This document shows, piece by piece, positions 45,910 to 54,651 of a stretch of DNA of 64,000 nucleotides (its first letter is position 1; the number at the start of each line of letters is the position of its first letter). Location: NCBI GenBank assembly GCA_013416405.1, contig JACCET010000002.1:1-64000 (forward strand), given 5' to 3'. This DNA is from Alcaligenaceae bacterium (lineage in GTDB: Bacteria > Pseudomonadota > Gammaproteobacteria > Burkholderiales > Burkholderiaceae_B). The translations under genes and the position numbers were made by a program. Below the pieces are notes generated by a model. That model was given only the letters and a program-made list of their open reading frames with translations. It had not been told where the DNA came from and searched no databases.

Positions 45910-46890
45910 ATGACGGCGACTTCTTCCCTTTTGCTGGATGTACAGGGCCTGAAGACCTGGTTCCACACGCGCCAGGGCATTATCAAGGCGGTGGACGGCG
46001 TGTCGCTGCAGTTGCAGCACGGGGAAATCCTGGGCCTGGTCGGCGAATCGGGATCGGGCAAGAGCATTACCGGTTTTTCCTTGATGAAGCTGGTCGATGA
46101 GCCCGGCCGCATGCAGGCTGAGCGGCTGTACTTCAATGGACAAGACTTGCTGACCTTGCCCGACGACGATTACCGGCGCTTGCGTGGGCGCGACATGGCC
46201 ATGATCTTTCAAGACCCCATGATGACGCTCAATCCCACCTTGCGTGTGGATACCCAGATGATAGAGGCCATACGGGCGCACAAGCGCGTGTCGCGCAAGG
46301 CCGCGCGCGATCGCGCCATACAGGTGCTGGGCATGGTGGGCATACCGTCGCCGGCCGATAGGCTGCTGGTGTATCCGCATCAGTTGTCGGGCGGCATGCG
46401 CCAGCGCATAGCCATCGCCATCGCCTTGCTTAACGAACCTAAGCTAATCATTGCCGACGAGCCAACCACCGCGCTGGACGTCACCATACAGGGTCAGATC
46501 CTGTACGAGGTGCAGAAGCTGTGCCGCGAGATGGGCACGGCGCTGATCTGGATTACGCACGATCTTGCCATCGTGTCGGGCCTGGCAGACCGCCTGGCCG
46601 TCATGTATGCGGGGCGTATCGTTGAAACCGGGCCCACGGACCAGATTATCGCGGGCGCGCAGCACCCTTATACGCATGGGCTGATCTCTTCCATACCCTC
46701 TATAGACACGCGCGGACAGGAACTGTTCCAGATACCGGGGTCCACGCCTTCGCTGCTTGACTTGCCGCCGGGCTGCCCTTTCCAGGCGCGTTGCTATCGT
46801 GCCAGCGGGCAATGCGTTAATGAGCCTGTGCTGGAAGAAATGGTGCCCGGACACTGGGCCAGTTGCTGGCACAAGGGGGAGCAGGCATGA
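45910..46890 (+). CDS. Peptide ABC transporter ATPase DppD-type (operon 2)
   Basis: 326 residues. Walker A GESGSGKS, signature LSGGMRQR and Walker [13 protein letters not shown] are intact, with the cysteine extension near [15 protein letters not shown] at the C-terminus. Highly similar in layout to the operon 1 ATPase. Its stop overlaps the next ATG. Confidence 0.93.
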   Translation: MTATSSLLLDVQGLKTWFHTRQGIIKAVDGVSLQLQHGEILGLVGESGSGKSITGFSLMKLVDEPGRMQAERLYFNGQDLLTLPDDDYRRLRGRDMAMIFQDPMMTLNPTLRVDTQMIEAIRAHKRVSRKAARDRAIQVLGMVGIPSPADRLLVYPHQLSGGMRQRIAIAIALLNEPKLIIADEPTTALDVTIQGQILYEVQKLCREMGTALIWITHDLAIVSGLADRLAVMYAGRIVETGPTDQIIAGAQHPYTHGLISSIPSIDTRGQELFQIPGSTPSLLDLPPGCPFQARCYRASGQCVNEPVLEEMVPGHWASCWHKGEQA

Positions 46891-47903
46891 GTGACGCCGA
46901 TGTGATCCTGAGCCTGAACGACGTGCAGCGTCGCTACAGCCAGCCGGTGGATTTTGTGGAGCGGCTGGGGCGCATGCTTAAGGGTGGCGGTGTGCCGCGT
47001 TCGGTCATGGCCGTGGCGGGGGTGAACCTGGACATCCGGGCCGGCGAGGTCATAGGGCTGGTGGGCGAGTCGGGTTGTGGCAAGTCCACCCTGGGCCGCA
47101 TGCTGACCGGCATTTTGCCGCCCAGCGGCGGCCAGGTCTTGTACAAGGGCACGCCGGTCGGCACGCTATCGGGCGCACGGCGGCGCGAGTACGAGCTGGG
47201 CGTGCAGATGATATTCCAGGATCCGTTTTCGTCATTGAATCCGCGCATGCGTGTACTGGACATCATAGGCGAAGGCCCCGTGGTGCATGGCCTGGTCAAG
47301 CGCTCGGGCAAAGAGGCCTATGTAACCGAGTTGATGCAGAAAGTGGGGCTGGATCCGGACTATCGCTTTCGTTATCCCCATCAGTTTTCGGGTGGACAGC
47401 GCCAGCGCATAGGTGTAGCGCGGGCCCTGGCGCTGAAGCCATCGGTCATTGTGTGCGACGAAGCCGTGGCGGCGCTGGATGTATCGATACAGGCGCAGGT
47501 GCTGAATCTGTTCATACAGCTGCGCCACGAATTCGACCTGACCTATATTTTCATCAGCCACAACCTGGGCGTGGTCAGCCACATTTCCGATCGCGTGGCC
47601 ATCATGTACTTGGGCCGCATCGTCGAGCTGGCCGATACCGACACCATTTTCAGCCGGGCCAATCATCCGTATACGCAGGCGCTGATCAAAGAGCTGCCGG
47701 TGTTGCGCACCGGCCGGCGCCAGTTCGATCCCATCAAGGGCGAGCTGCCTTCGCCCATAGACCCGCCCCCGGGCTGTCCCTTTCATCCACGCTGTCCGCA
47801 GGTTATGGAGCGATGCAAGGCGGAACGCCCCTTGCTACGCGCCATCAACCAAGGCGGCGTGGAGCACTTGAGCGCCTGCCACTTGAACCAGGAGATCCCA
47901 TGA
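46887..47903 (+). CDS. Peptide ABC transporter ATPase DppF-type (operon 2)
   Basis: 338 residues. Walker A GESGCGKST, signature FSGGQRQR and Walker B VIVCDEAVAALD are present (a DEA instead of the usual DEP), then CPFHPRCPQVMERC. The start at 46887 overlaps the upstream stop by four bases, and its own stop overlaps the hydrolase ATG. Confidence 0.93.
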   Translation: MSDADVILSLNDVQRRYSQPVDFVERLGRMLKGGGVPRSVMAVAGVNLDIRAGEVIGLVGESGCGKSTLGRMLTGILPPSGGQVLYKGTPVGTLSGARRREYELGVQMIFQDPFSSLNPRMRVLDIIGEGPVVHGLVKRSGKEAYVTELMQKVGLDPDYRFRYPHQFSGGQRQRIGVARALALKPSVIVCDEAVAALDVSIQAQVLNLFIQLRHEFDLTYIFISHNLGVVSHISDRVAIMYLGRIVELADTDTIFSRANHPYTQALIKELPVLRTGRRQFDPIKGELPSPIDPPPGCPFHPRCPQVMERCKAERPLLRAINQGGVEHLSACHLNQEIP

Positions 47904-48760
47904 AATTTGCCGACTCGGACTTTGCGCCTTACGAATTGTCGTTACCGACCAGCAGCGCCATTCCTTTGGTGTGCGACTCGCCGCACAGCGGCACGACCTA
48001 TCCGGCCGATTTTCAGTTCAGCATTCCGGTGTCTGAACTGCGCTCGGCTGAAGACACCTATGTTCATGAGTTATGGAAGGCGATCCCCTCTGTGGGCGGC
48101 ACGTTGCTGGCGGCCAATTTTCCACGTTCTTATATTGATCCCAACCGTGATATCGATGATATCGACGATAACATTCTGGCCGAACCCTGGCCTACCGACC
48201 TGCATCCCACCGAGAAATCCCGGCTGGGCCATGGGCTGATCTGGCGCAAGGGGCGCACGCAGCCCATCTATGACCGCAAGCTTTGGGTGTCTGAAGTCGA
48301 GAGCCGCATAGCCGACTATCACCAGCCCTATCATGAAGCCCTGGCCCGGCAGATAGAAGCTGCCCACGAAAAGTTTGGCGTGGTCTGGCATTTGAACCTG
48401 CACTCCATGCCGTCCAATTCCTACGAGGTGTTGGAAATCGCCACCGACAAGCCCCTGGCCGATTTTGTACTGGGCGATCGCGATGGCACAACTTGCGACC
48501 CCACCTTCATTGGCATTATTGAAGACTTTCTGGTCGATCGCGGCTATACGGTAGCGCGTAACGATCCTTTCAAGGGCGTGGCGCTGATTGAGCGCATGGG
48601 CCGTCCTCACGAAAACCGGCACAGCCTGCAGATAGAGGTGAACCGGGCCCTGTACATGGGCGAGGCCGATTATGAAAAGAGTGCCAACTTTGAAGCGCTG
48701 CAAAAAGACCTGACGGATCTGAGTGTGGCCGTGGCTGAGTTCGTCAGGGCTTCCGTGTAG
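47900..48760 (+). CDS. N-formylglutamate amidohydrolase-family enzyme
   Basis: 286 residues of the PF05013 family (HutG2-type). The metal-binding start LVCDSPHSGTTYP, the ARRD-like ANFPRSYIDPNRD region, and the LNLHSMPSNSYE block with a histidine ligand are visible. The classical enzyme frees glutamate from N-formylglutamate in histidine degradation. Here it is co-translated with a peptide ABC transporter, so its substrate is more likely an N-acylated or cyclic amino-acid compound imported by that transporter. No signal peptide; cytosolic. Confidence 0.85.
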   Translation: MKFADSDFAPYELSLPTSSAIPLVCDSPHSGTTYPADFQFSIPVSELRSAEDTYVHELWKAIPSVGGTLLAANFPRSYIDPNRDIDDIDDNILAEPWPTDLHPTEKSRLGHGLIWRKGRTQPIYDRKLWVSEVESRIADYHQPYHEALARQIEAAHEKFGVVWHLNLHSMPSNSYEVLEIATDKPLADFVLGDRDGTTCDPTFIGIIEDFLVDRGYTVARNDPFKGVALIERMGRPHENRHSLQIEVNRALYMGEADYEKSANFEALQKDLTDLSVAVAEFVRASV

Positions 48761-48802
48761 CTTAAACCGGGCGCGCGTCCTGCTTAAACCAGGCGCGCGT
48801 CC
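48760..48802. repeat. Tandem near-duplication at the 3' end of the C45 gene
   Basis: A 21-base unit (GCTTAAACC-N-GGCGCGCGTCC) occurs at 48760-48780 and again at 48782-48802 with one mismatch. The second copy contains the minus-strand stop codon, so the duplication places a spare stop just after the true one. Confidence 0.75.
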
Positions 48803-49800
48803 GCCAGGCGGTATTGGGGCGGTTCGCCCGGGTGCGCATATACACACCAGTCGACCTGGCCGGCGCCCACGTGCAGGTCGGCGGTGGCCATGGTGTTTTC
48901 CTTGTCGCTGTCGTTGGGGGCATTGCGATAAACAGGATGGACCCGGTTTTCCTGGTCGGCCAGAATGCGCAATGGGTCGTGCACGCCCTGGGCCAGCAAG
49001 GCATCGCCACGCTCTTGCCGGCAGCGCGACGAATCGGTGATCAGTTGTGCATGATCGCGCATGAATGGGTGTATCAAATGATTCGCGTGCAGCGCGGGCT
49101 CGGTCAGTGTAAAGGCCGATACCCCCAGGGCGTTGAACTCCACCGTGTAAAGCTCGGGCTGGCCGCTTTGGGCAAGGCTTAAGTGAAAGCCGCCGGCCTT
49201 TGGTGTGCTGCGCAGCAGTGTCAGCGCGTTCTCCAGACGCGTCTGGTTCAGTATGGCGCGCGTCAGCACCATGCGCGGCACGCCGGTCGTGACCTGGCGC
49301 GAGCGCAGGTTGTTCACCGTCATGACCAGGCCATGCGCGGTCACCGCGAATGTGTGTCCGGGAATCGAGGCGGGATACAGGAACGAGGCAAACGCCGGCC
49401 CGTTGTCGGGCGTGAATAGCCCCAGGCCGCAGTGCCCGGCAAAGCCGGGGTCGCCGTCTTCGTTGTGGGTAATGCGTGGCTGCCCTTGGCGCGGTAATTG
49501 CACCGTGGTGCAGCCGTCGGGCGCCATGGACCAGAGATCACCCCGGCAATTCCAAAGAAAGACGTCCTCAAAGGGAAGTTCCAGGCCGCTGGCCAGGCCT
49601 TCCAGCTCCTGCCGTACTTGCGGGAAATGGGCGTCGACCAGGGCCAGCATGGCGGCCGCGGCCTGGCTGCCACGCCATGCCATGACGCTGTCCCAGGACT
49701 CGGACCGGATCAGGTAATCATGGGCCGCCGGGGCACCGAATTTTCCAAGGGCGGTGCCCACGCTAAAGGGTGAGCCGGAGAATTCAACCAGTGACAACAT
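48784..49800 (-). CDS. C45-family acyltransferase/amidase (autoproteolytic Ntn hydrolase)
   Basis: 338 residues resembling acyl-CoA:6-aminopenicillanate acyltransferase. The DGCTT motif near residue 96 is the usual autoprocessing site where Cys becomes the N-terminal nucleophile. The segment LPFEDVFLWNCRGD precedes it in the usual order, and THNEDGDPGFAGHC follows. Such enzymes cleave or form amide bonds on N-acyl amino acids and related compounds. It is convergent with the operon 2 hydrolase and co-oriented with the RpiR gene behind it. A periplasmic signal is not evident. Confidence 0.8.
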   Translation of the reverse strand: MLSLVEFSGSPFSVGTALGKFGAPAAHDYLIRSESWDSVMAWRGSQAAAAMLALVDAHFPQVRQELEGLASGLELPFEDVFLWNCRGDLWSMAPDGCTTVQLPRQGQPRITHNEDGDPGFAGHCGLGLFTPDNGPAFASFLYPASIPGHTFAVTAHGLVMTVNNLRSRQVTTGVPRMVLTRAILNQTRLENALTLLRSTPKAGGFHLSLAQSGQPELYTVEFNALGVSAFTLTEPALHANHLIHPFMRDHAQLITDSSRCRQERGDALLAQGVHDPLRILADQENRVHPVYRNAPNDSDKENTMATADLHVGAGQVDWCVYAHPGEPPQYRLADARLV

Positions 49801-49824
49801 GCTGTTTCCTTGTTGGAAATGGAA

Positions 49825-50718
49825 TTATAGGTAGGCACCGGTTTGGTGCAGTTGTTCCTCGGCGGCTTCAATACGGCTGACGGCCTGCTTGCCTGCCTTG
49901 GTCAGCAACTGCTCTATGAGCAACTCTATCAGAGCCGTCGCTGCCGTGCTGGATGGGAAGAAAGAGGGTGTGTCGGTGGAGAACAGCAGCGCACAGTCGG
50001 CGTTCAGGGCGATGGGCGCGACGGCGCTGTCGCAAATGGCCAGCACGCGGCTGCCCGCTTGCTGCGCGGCTTGTGCCACCCGCAAGGCTTCACGGGAATA
50101 GGGCGCGAAGCCGATAATCACCACCACATCGTCTTTGCCCAGGGCGCGCAGTTCCATTTCCAGCGTGCCGGCATCGCCGCGCAACAGCGTGACCGAGGGG
50201 CGAAACAGGCGGTACTGATACTGGAACAGGAAAGCCGCCGCAAACGACGCGCGAAAGCCAGCCACATACACCTGCCGGGCGCGCGACAACAGCTGCAGCG
50301 CAGCGGGCAGGCGCTCGACGTTGCCTGCTTCAATGCGGCGGATGTTATCGGCCTGTGCCCCTATGGCGCGGCCCAGGGCATTGCCCGCACGCCTGTCATG
50401 CTGCAGCTTGCGTGCCCGGTCGGCATAGCGTTCAGGACTGCGTTGCAATGACTGCACGAAAACGTCCTTCAATTCCTGCCAGCCGTCGTAGCCCAGTGAC
50501 TTGGCCAGTCGAACCAATGTGGCCGGCTGCACACCCGCCTGTTCGGCAATCTTGCGCATGGATGCCACCGGGACATCCAGGGGGAAGTCCAGTAAATGGC
50601 GGGCGCCCACCTGGAATTGCGGTGTCATGTGAGCAAAGTCGCGCTGGATGCGGGCCGTGAGGGCTTCCAGGTGGACGGGTGCAGAGTCTTTTGCAGACCG
50701 GGGCGAGGACTTGGACAT
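49825..50718 (-). CDS. MurR/RpiR-family transcriptional regulator
   Basis: 297 residues. An N-terminal HTH_6 domain (residues about 10-85, with QAGVQPATLVRLAKSLGYDG) is joined to a C-terminal SIS domain (VYVAGFRASFAAAFLFQYQY and GFAPYSREALRVAQ). SIS domains sense phosphosugars in many RpiR proteins but amino-acid metabolites in others. The ATG at 50718 with AAGG upstream is preferred over 50733. It is divergent from the aminotransferase gene, and the intergenic palindrome is a likely operator. Confidence 0.88.
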   Translation of the reverse strand: MSKSSPRSAKDSAPVHLEALTARIQRDFAHMTPQFQVGARHLLDFPLDVPVASMRKIAEQAGVQPATLVRLAKSLGYDGWQELKDVFVQSLQRSPERYADRARKLQHDRRAGNALGRAIGAQADNIRRIEAGNVERLPAALQLLSRARQVYVAGFRASFAAAFLFQYQYRLFRPSVTLLRGDAGTLEMELRALGKDDVVVIIGFAPYSREALRVAQAAQQAGSRVLAICDSAVAPIALNADCALLFSTDTPSFFPSSTAATALIELLIEQLLTKAGKQAVSRIEAAEEQLHQTGAYL

Positions 50719-50822
50719 GGCGTAGCCTTGCATGAAGTAACGGGTGCGGGCCGGCCCGGGTGTCAGGAAACTGCAACGTGCCGGGGCGCGGCCAGCGAAA
50801 CATGGTTTGATTATATTGATTT

Positions 50823-50856
50823 ATTTGTTGAAAAGTATATTATTTAAGCAACAAAT
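50823..50856. promoter_or_regulatory. Candidate operator for the RpiR regulator
   Basis: ATTTGTTG (50823-50830) and CAACAAAT (50849-50856) are perfect reverse complements spaced by 18 bases, just before the aminotransferase ATG at 50874. The spacer is AT-rich and could overlap promoter elements. RpiR regulators usually bind such dyads; binding is inferred. Confidence 0.5.
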
Positions 50857-50873
50857 GTTGAATATGGTGCTCC

Positions 50874-52199
50874 ATGACTCATGTATTTCATCGCAATCCA
50901 AAGCAGCAACTGGCCTTTGCAGTGCGCGGCCAGGGCATAGAACTGTTCGACCAGGACAACAAATCGTATATCGACGCTTCGGGCGGGGCGGCGGTGTCTT
51001 GTCTGGGGCATGGGCACCCCGTTGTCATCCAGGCCATCAAGGATCAGCTCGACGAAATGGCCTATGCCCATTCGTCGTTCTTCACTACCCGTGCGGCCGA
51101 AGATCTTGCCGATTTTCTGGCCGAGCGCTCGCCGGGCGACCTGAATCATATTTACTTTTTGTCGGGCGGCTCCGAAGCGGTCGAAGCCGCGTTAAAGCTG
51201 GCGCGCCAGTATTTCGTTGAAATAGGTCAGCCCACACGCCGCCATTTCATTGCGCGCCGACAAAGCTATCACGGCAACACGCTGGGGGCGCTGGCCATAG
51301 GTGGCAATGCCTGGCGGCGCGAGCCCTTTCTGCCGCTGCTGGTGCCGGCGCATCATGTGTCGCCTTGCTATGCCTATCGCGATCAACTGCCCGATGAAAC
51401 GCAAGAGCAATACGCCGAGCGCCTGGCCGTGGAACTTGATCAGCAGATTCAGGCCCTGGGCTCCGAGAACGTGGCGGCCTTCGTGGCCGAAACGGTAGTG
51501 GGTGCAACGGCCGGTGCCCTGGCCCCGGTGAATACTTATTTGCAGCGCGTGCGCGAAGTCTGCGACCGGCATGGCGTCTTGTTGATCCTGGACGAGGTCA
51601 TGTCGGGCATGGGGCGTACCGGCCATTTGTTTGCCTGCGCCGAAGATGGCGTGGTGCCCGATGTCATCACAATCGCCAAGGGGCTGGGCGCGGGTTACCA
51701 GCCCATAGGCGCCATGGTGGCCAGCAGCCGTATTTACGATGCCATCGTGGCTGGTAGCGGTTTCTTCCAGCATGGGCATACCTATATGGGCCATGCCACG
51801 GCCTGCGCGGCGGCCCTGGCGGTGCAGCGTGTGATCGAGCAGGAGCAGTTGCTGGGCAACGTGCTGCAGCGGGGCGAGCAACTGCGCGCCGAGCTGCGCG
51901 GTGTGCTGGGTAATCACCCGAATGTGGGCGATGTGCGCGGTCGTGGCTTGTTTGTGGGCGTGGAGTTCGTGCACGACAAGGCCAGCAAGGCGACCCTGGA
52001 TCCGGCGCAAAAGACGCACGCGAAACTGAAGAAGCAAGCCATGCAGAATGGGCTGCTGATGTACCCTATGGGCGGCACGATTGATGGTGTGCACGGCGAT
52101 CATGTGTTGCTGGCGCCGCCTTTTATTTGCAAGCCGTCTGATATCACCGAGATTGTGTCGCGTTTTGCTCGCACGGTGAATCAGGTGTTGCCGGTTTAG
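50874..52199 (+). CDS. Class III PLP aminotransferase
   Basis: 441 residues, fold-type I. The cofactor aspartate lies in LILDEVMSGMGRTG and the PLP lysine in TIAKGLGAGYQP. The family includes omega-transaminases, 4-aminobutyrate and ornithine transaminases. The amino donor cannot be told from sequence. Divergence from the RpiR gene implies control by it, and proximity to the amide-hydrolase genes suggests it acts on the amine released by them. Confidence 0.9.
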   Translation: MTHVFHRNPKQQLAFAVRGQGIELFDQDNKSYIDASGGAAVSCLGHGHPVVIQAIKDQLDEMAYAHSSFFTTRAAEDLADFLAERSPGDLNHIYFLSGGSEAVEAALKLARQYFVEIGQPTRRHFIARRQSYHGNTLGALAIGGNAWRREPFLPLLVPAHHVSPCYAYRDQLPDETQEQYAERLAVELDQQIQALGSENVAAFVAETVVGATAGALAPVNTYLQRVREVCDRHGVLLILDEVMSGMGRTGHLFACAEDGVVPDVITIAKGLGAGYQPIGAMVASSRIYDAIVAGSGFFQHGHTYMGHATACAAALAVQRVIEQEQLLGNVLQRGEQLRAELRGVLGNHPNVGDVRGRGLFVGVEFVHDKASKATLDPAQKTHAKLKKQAMQNGLLMYPMGGTIDGVHGDHVLLAPPFICKPSDITEIVSRFARTVNQVLPV

Positions 52200-52249
52200 T
52201 TGTTCGCTCGGTTGTCCGTTTAGTCACTGTTTAAGTTCAAGGAAGCCAT

Positions 52250-52774
52250 ATGGCCCGTTTACCTTATGCCGATCTGACTCATCCCGAGGTCAGTCCGTTG
52301 GTTGAGCAGATTGTCGCCGAGCGCGGCAGTGTGCTGCATTTGTACCAGATGCTGTTGCAAAGTCCGCCGATTGCGCGTGGCTGGCTGAGTCATCTGACCG
52401 GCATACGTCATCACAATTCTTTGAATGGTGCTTTGCGTGAGATGGTGATTATGCGGATTGCGCATTTGAATGGCGCGCCTTACGAGGCTGATCAGCATGC
52501 GCCGATTGCGCTGAAGGAAGGGATGTCGCAGGCTCAGCTTGATGCCTTGCCGGACTGGCAGGGCTCGGATTTGTTCAGTGAGCAGGAAAGGGCGGTGTTA
52601 GCGTATACGGATAGCATGACGCGGCAAGTGCAGGTGCCAGACGCGGTGTTTGACGCTATGCGGCCGTTTTTTGAGCCTAAGCAGTTGGTGGAGCTGACGG
52701 CTACGGTGGCTACTTACAATATGGTGTCGCGGTTTTTGGAAGCGCTGCAGATTCATTCGCATGATGAGCGGTGA
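52250..52774 (+). CDS. Carboxymuconolactone decarboxylase (CMD)-family protein
   Basis: 174 residues, helical. The region ALREMVIMRIAHLNGAPYE corresponds to the AhpD/CMD core, but the CxxC pair of peroxidase-type members is absent (NGAPYEADQH instead). It therefore resembles the decarboxylase-like branch without redox activity. Codon use is noticeably richer in TTG and GGT than the neighbours, hinting at a different history. Start at 52250 follows AAGGAAG. Confidence 0.75.
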   Translation: MARLPYADLTHPEVSPLVEQIVAERGSVLHLYQMLLQSPPIARGWLSHLTGIRHHNSLNGALREMVIMRIAHLNGAPYEADQHAPIALKEGMSQAQLDALPDWQGSDLFSEQERAVLAYTDSMTRQVQVPDAVFDAMRPFFEPKQLVELTATVATYNMVSRFLEALQIHSHDER

Positions 52775-52842
52775 GTTTCTTCCTTATGTCCTGCATTCCG
52801 AAGACATAATTCCGCGCGGTTGAACGGTGTTGGGCAGAACCT

Positions 52843-53361
52843 TCAGTTCTGTATTTGCGTTGCCGAGGCCAAGTTCTGCAGGGCCTGGCCGGTGACTCTG
52901 ACTATGCGCCATTCGGGTAGGATGTCGGCGCCCAGATGTTTGTAGAAGTCTATGGCGTTCTGATTCCAGTCCAGCACGACCCATTCGAAGCGCCCGCAGT
53001 CCTGCTCGATGGCGAGCCTGGCCAGATGCTGCAATGCCATCTTGCCCAGGCCCTGGCCGCGGTGCGCGGGCTGTATGTACAGGTCTTCCAGATACAGGCC
53101 GCGTTTGTCCAGGAAGCTGGAGTAATTGTGGAACCACATGATGTAGGCAACGGGTACGCCGGGCTCGTCCTGGGTGGTGCCCACCAGGCAGTGCGCGGCT
53201 GGGTGTTCGTTGAAAAAGCTGTTGCGCAGTGTTGCTTCGGTTGCCTTGAAAATGTCGGTAAGCTTTTCAAATTCAGCCATTTCCCGCATCAGGCCCAGTA
53301 TGTAAGGAATGTCGTCAGGGCGGGCTGGCCGAAGCTGGTAACGTTCTGTTGCGCGGGACAA
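52843..53361 (-). CDS. GNAT-family N-acetyltransferase
   Basis: 172 residues. The acetyl-CoA loop is in IQPAHRGQGLGKMAL. Motifs such as LRPARPDDIPYILGLM and YLEDLYIQ resemble the diamine (spermidine/spermine) acetyltransferase branch, suggesting a polyamine or small-amine acceptor. The start is TTG at 53361 with AAGGA six bases upstream. It is divergent from the CusF-like gene. Confidence 0.82.
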   Translation of the reverse strand: MSRATERYQLRPARPDDIPYILGLMREMAEFEKLTDIFKATEATLRNSFFNEHPAAHCLVGTTQDEPGVPVAYIMWFHNYSSFLDKRGLYLEDLYIQPAHRGQGLGKMALQHLARLAIEQDCGRFEWVVLDWNQNAIDFYKHLGADILPEWRIVRVTGQALQNLASATQIQN

Positions 53362-53417
53362 GCGGATTCCTTGTTTTGGCGTTATGCTGAAGTGGTGTTT
53401 TTACAGGAGTTTAGCTT

Positions 53418-53720
53418 ATGCCTTCAGGGAATCAGCGAGCGGTGCAGGCACTGGCAGCCGCATTGGCCTTGACGTCTTTCTATTCGGTCAGCGCGATTGC
53501 GCAAGAGGCCACCGCATCGGGCGAGGTGCGTCGCATTGACGCGGCTGCGGGCAAGATCACCATCAAGCACGGCGCCATTGCCGATCTTGAGCTGCCGGCC
53601 ATGACGCTGGTTTATCGCGTCGATGCCGCGCTGCTGGGCGATATCAAGCCCGGCGACAAGGTCAAGTTCACGGCCAGGCGTGAAGACAGCCAGTACGTTA
53701 TTACCAAGATATCCAAGTAG
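53418..53720 (+). CDS. CusF-like periplasmic copper-binding protein
   Basis: 100 residues with a signal peptide (ALAAALALTSFYSVSAIAQ). The OB-fold CusF domain follows: GEVRRIDAAAGKITIKHGAI (His ligand) then LELPAMTLVYRV. In E. coli CusF the ligands are His, two Met and a Trp in the WPAMTM stretch. Here Trp is Leu-Glu-Leu-like and the second Met is Leu, so Cu(I) binding may be weaker or use other residues. A role in copper handling could support the copper nitrite reductase in this window. Confidence 0.78.
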   Translation: MPSGNQRAVQALAAALALTSFYSVSAIAQEATASGEVRRIDAAAGKITIKHGAIADLELPAMTLVYRVDAALLGDIKPGDKVKFTARREDSQYVITKISK

Positions 53721-53747
53721 TTTTGCTGAGTTCTGAGTTCTGAGTTA

Positions 53748-54433
53748 TTAGTTGCTATCAAACACCTGATTCAACGACTCAGCATCAAGCAGGTTCAACG
53801 ACCAGGTTTCAAGTTGACCGGATGTGGCCGATTTCAGGCGTTGCCGAACGGAGTCGGGTAGCGGGCCGAACTTTCGAGTGAGCAAGTTATGCAGCATAAC
53901 GGCCTGGCCTTCTTTCAGGCCTTCCTGTCGCCCTTCCTGGCGTCCTTCCTGGCGTCCCTCGGCCAGTCCTTCCATCTTCCACTGGTGGGTCCAGGATCGG
54001 GAGTGTTCGGTGAGCATGTCCTTGATCTCCAGTAAGTCGTCGACCTGGGGCAGGTCGACATCGGGTAGCGCGCGTGGCAGTAGAACGTGACGCGTCCAGC
54101 TGGCAAATGCACGGCGCAACATGGTGTCTGCCTTCGTGTAGTTATACACCTTTTGAATGAGCTGTTCCACGTCCTGGATGCCGCGATTGTGCTCCAGGCG
54201 AAACAGTAGCGTTGTCAGATTATCTTCAGGTAGCTTTCCTGCTTCAAGAAGCGCGCCTTCGTCGACCAGTAGATAACGCAGCTGGTCTCGCTGATGTAGT
54301 CAGTGGGCACGGGTTCGAGCTTGTTCCAATCGAGCAGGTCGAGCCAGGGTGCGCTGACGATGCCGTGAAACAGCCCGCGCACGATGGCAGGGTTGCTGAA
54401 CAGCAGGCGATAGCTGGCGTCGTGTTTGTTCAC
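53748..54433 (-). pseudogene. Frameshifted Rpn-family nuclease/putative transposase
   Basis: The N-terminal half, from a GTG at 54433, reads HDASYRLLFSNPAIVRGLFH and LEPVPTDYISE, the usual start of Rpn/PD-(D/E)XK proteins. Near 54299 the frame slips. The continuing frame reads LRYLLVDEGALLEAGKLP and joins the downstream part (53748-54170), which contains RQEGRQEGRQEGLKEG repeats and a C-terminal helix bundle. A single indel therefore interrupts an otherwise complete gene of about 228 codons. It could be a real mutation or an assembly error. RpnA-type proteins are recombination-promoting nucleases. Confidence 0.65.
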
Positions 54434-54608
54434 GTTGATGCCCAATGAGCAGTGGATATACGTGAACTTTAGGCCCGCGGGACATCCATAGGAACCGAGA
54501 GTGAATGGATTGGTCCACAGGAGAAATACTGGTTTGACGGCTTGCTTATCGCGGGAATGGCAGCTGGCCCTTGCTTCCATGGCGGTAGACCGCCGTGGCA
54601 TGCACCAT

Positions 54609-54634
54609 GAAAAAAGCGGCCGGATGGCCGCTTT
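54609..54634 (-). terminator. Terminator of the hslVU operon
   Basis: On the minus strand GCGGCC-ATCC-GGCCGC is followed by a T run (TTTTTTC). It lies about 20 bases after the hslU stop. Confidence 0.85.
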
Positions 54635-54651
54635 GCACTGCTGGGATTGCG

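Noticed and set aside
44986-46380. 464-codon minus-strand frame inside operon 2
   Set aside because: It crosses two well-supported plus-strand genes and is rich in Gln/His/Arg, typical of antisense frames.
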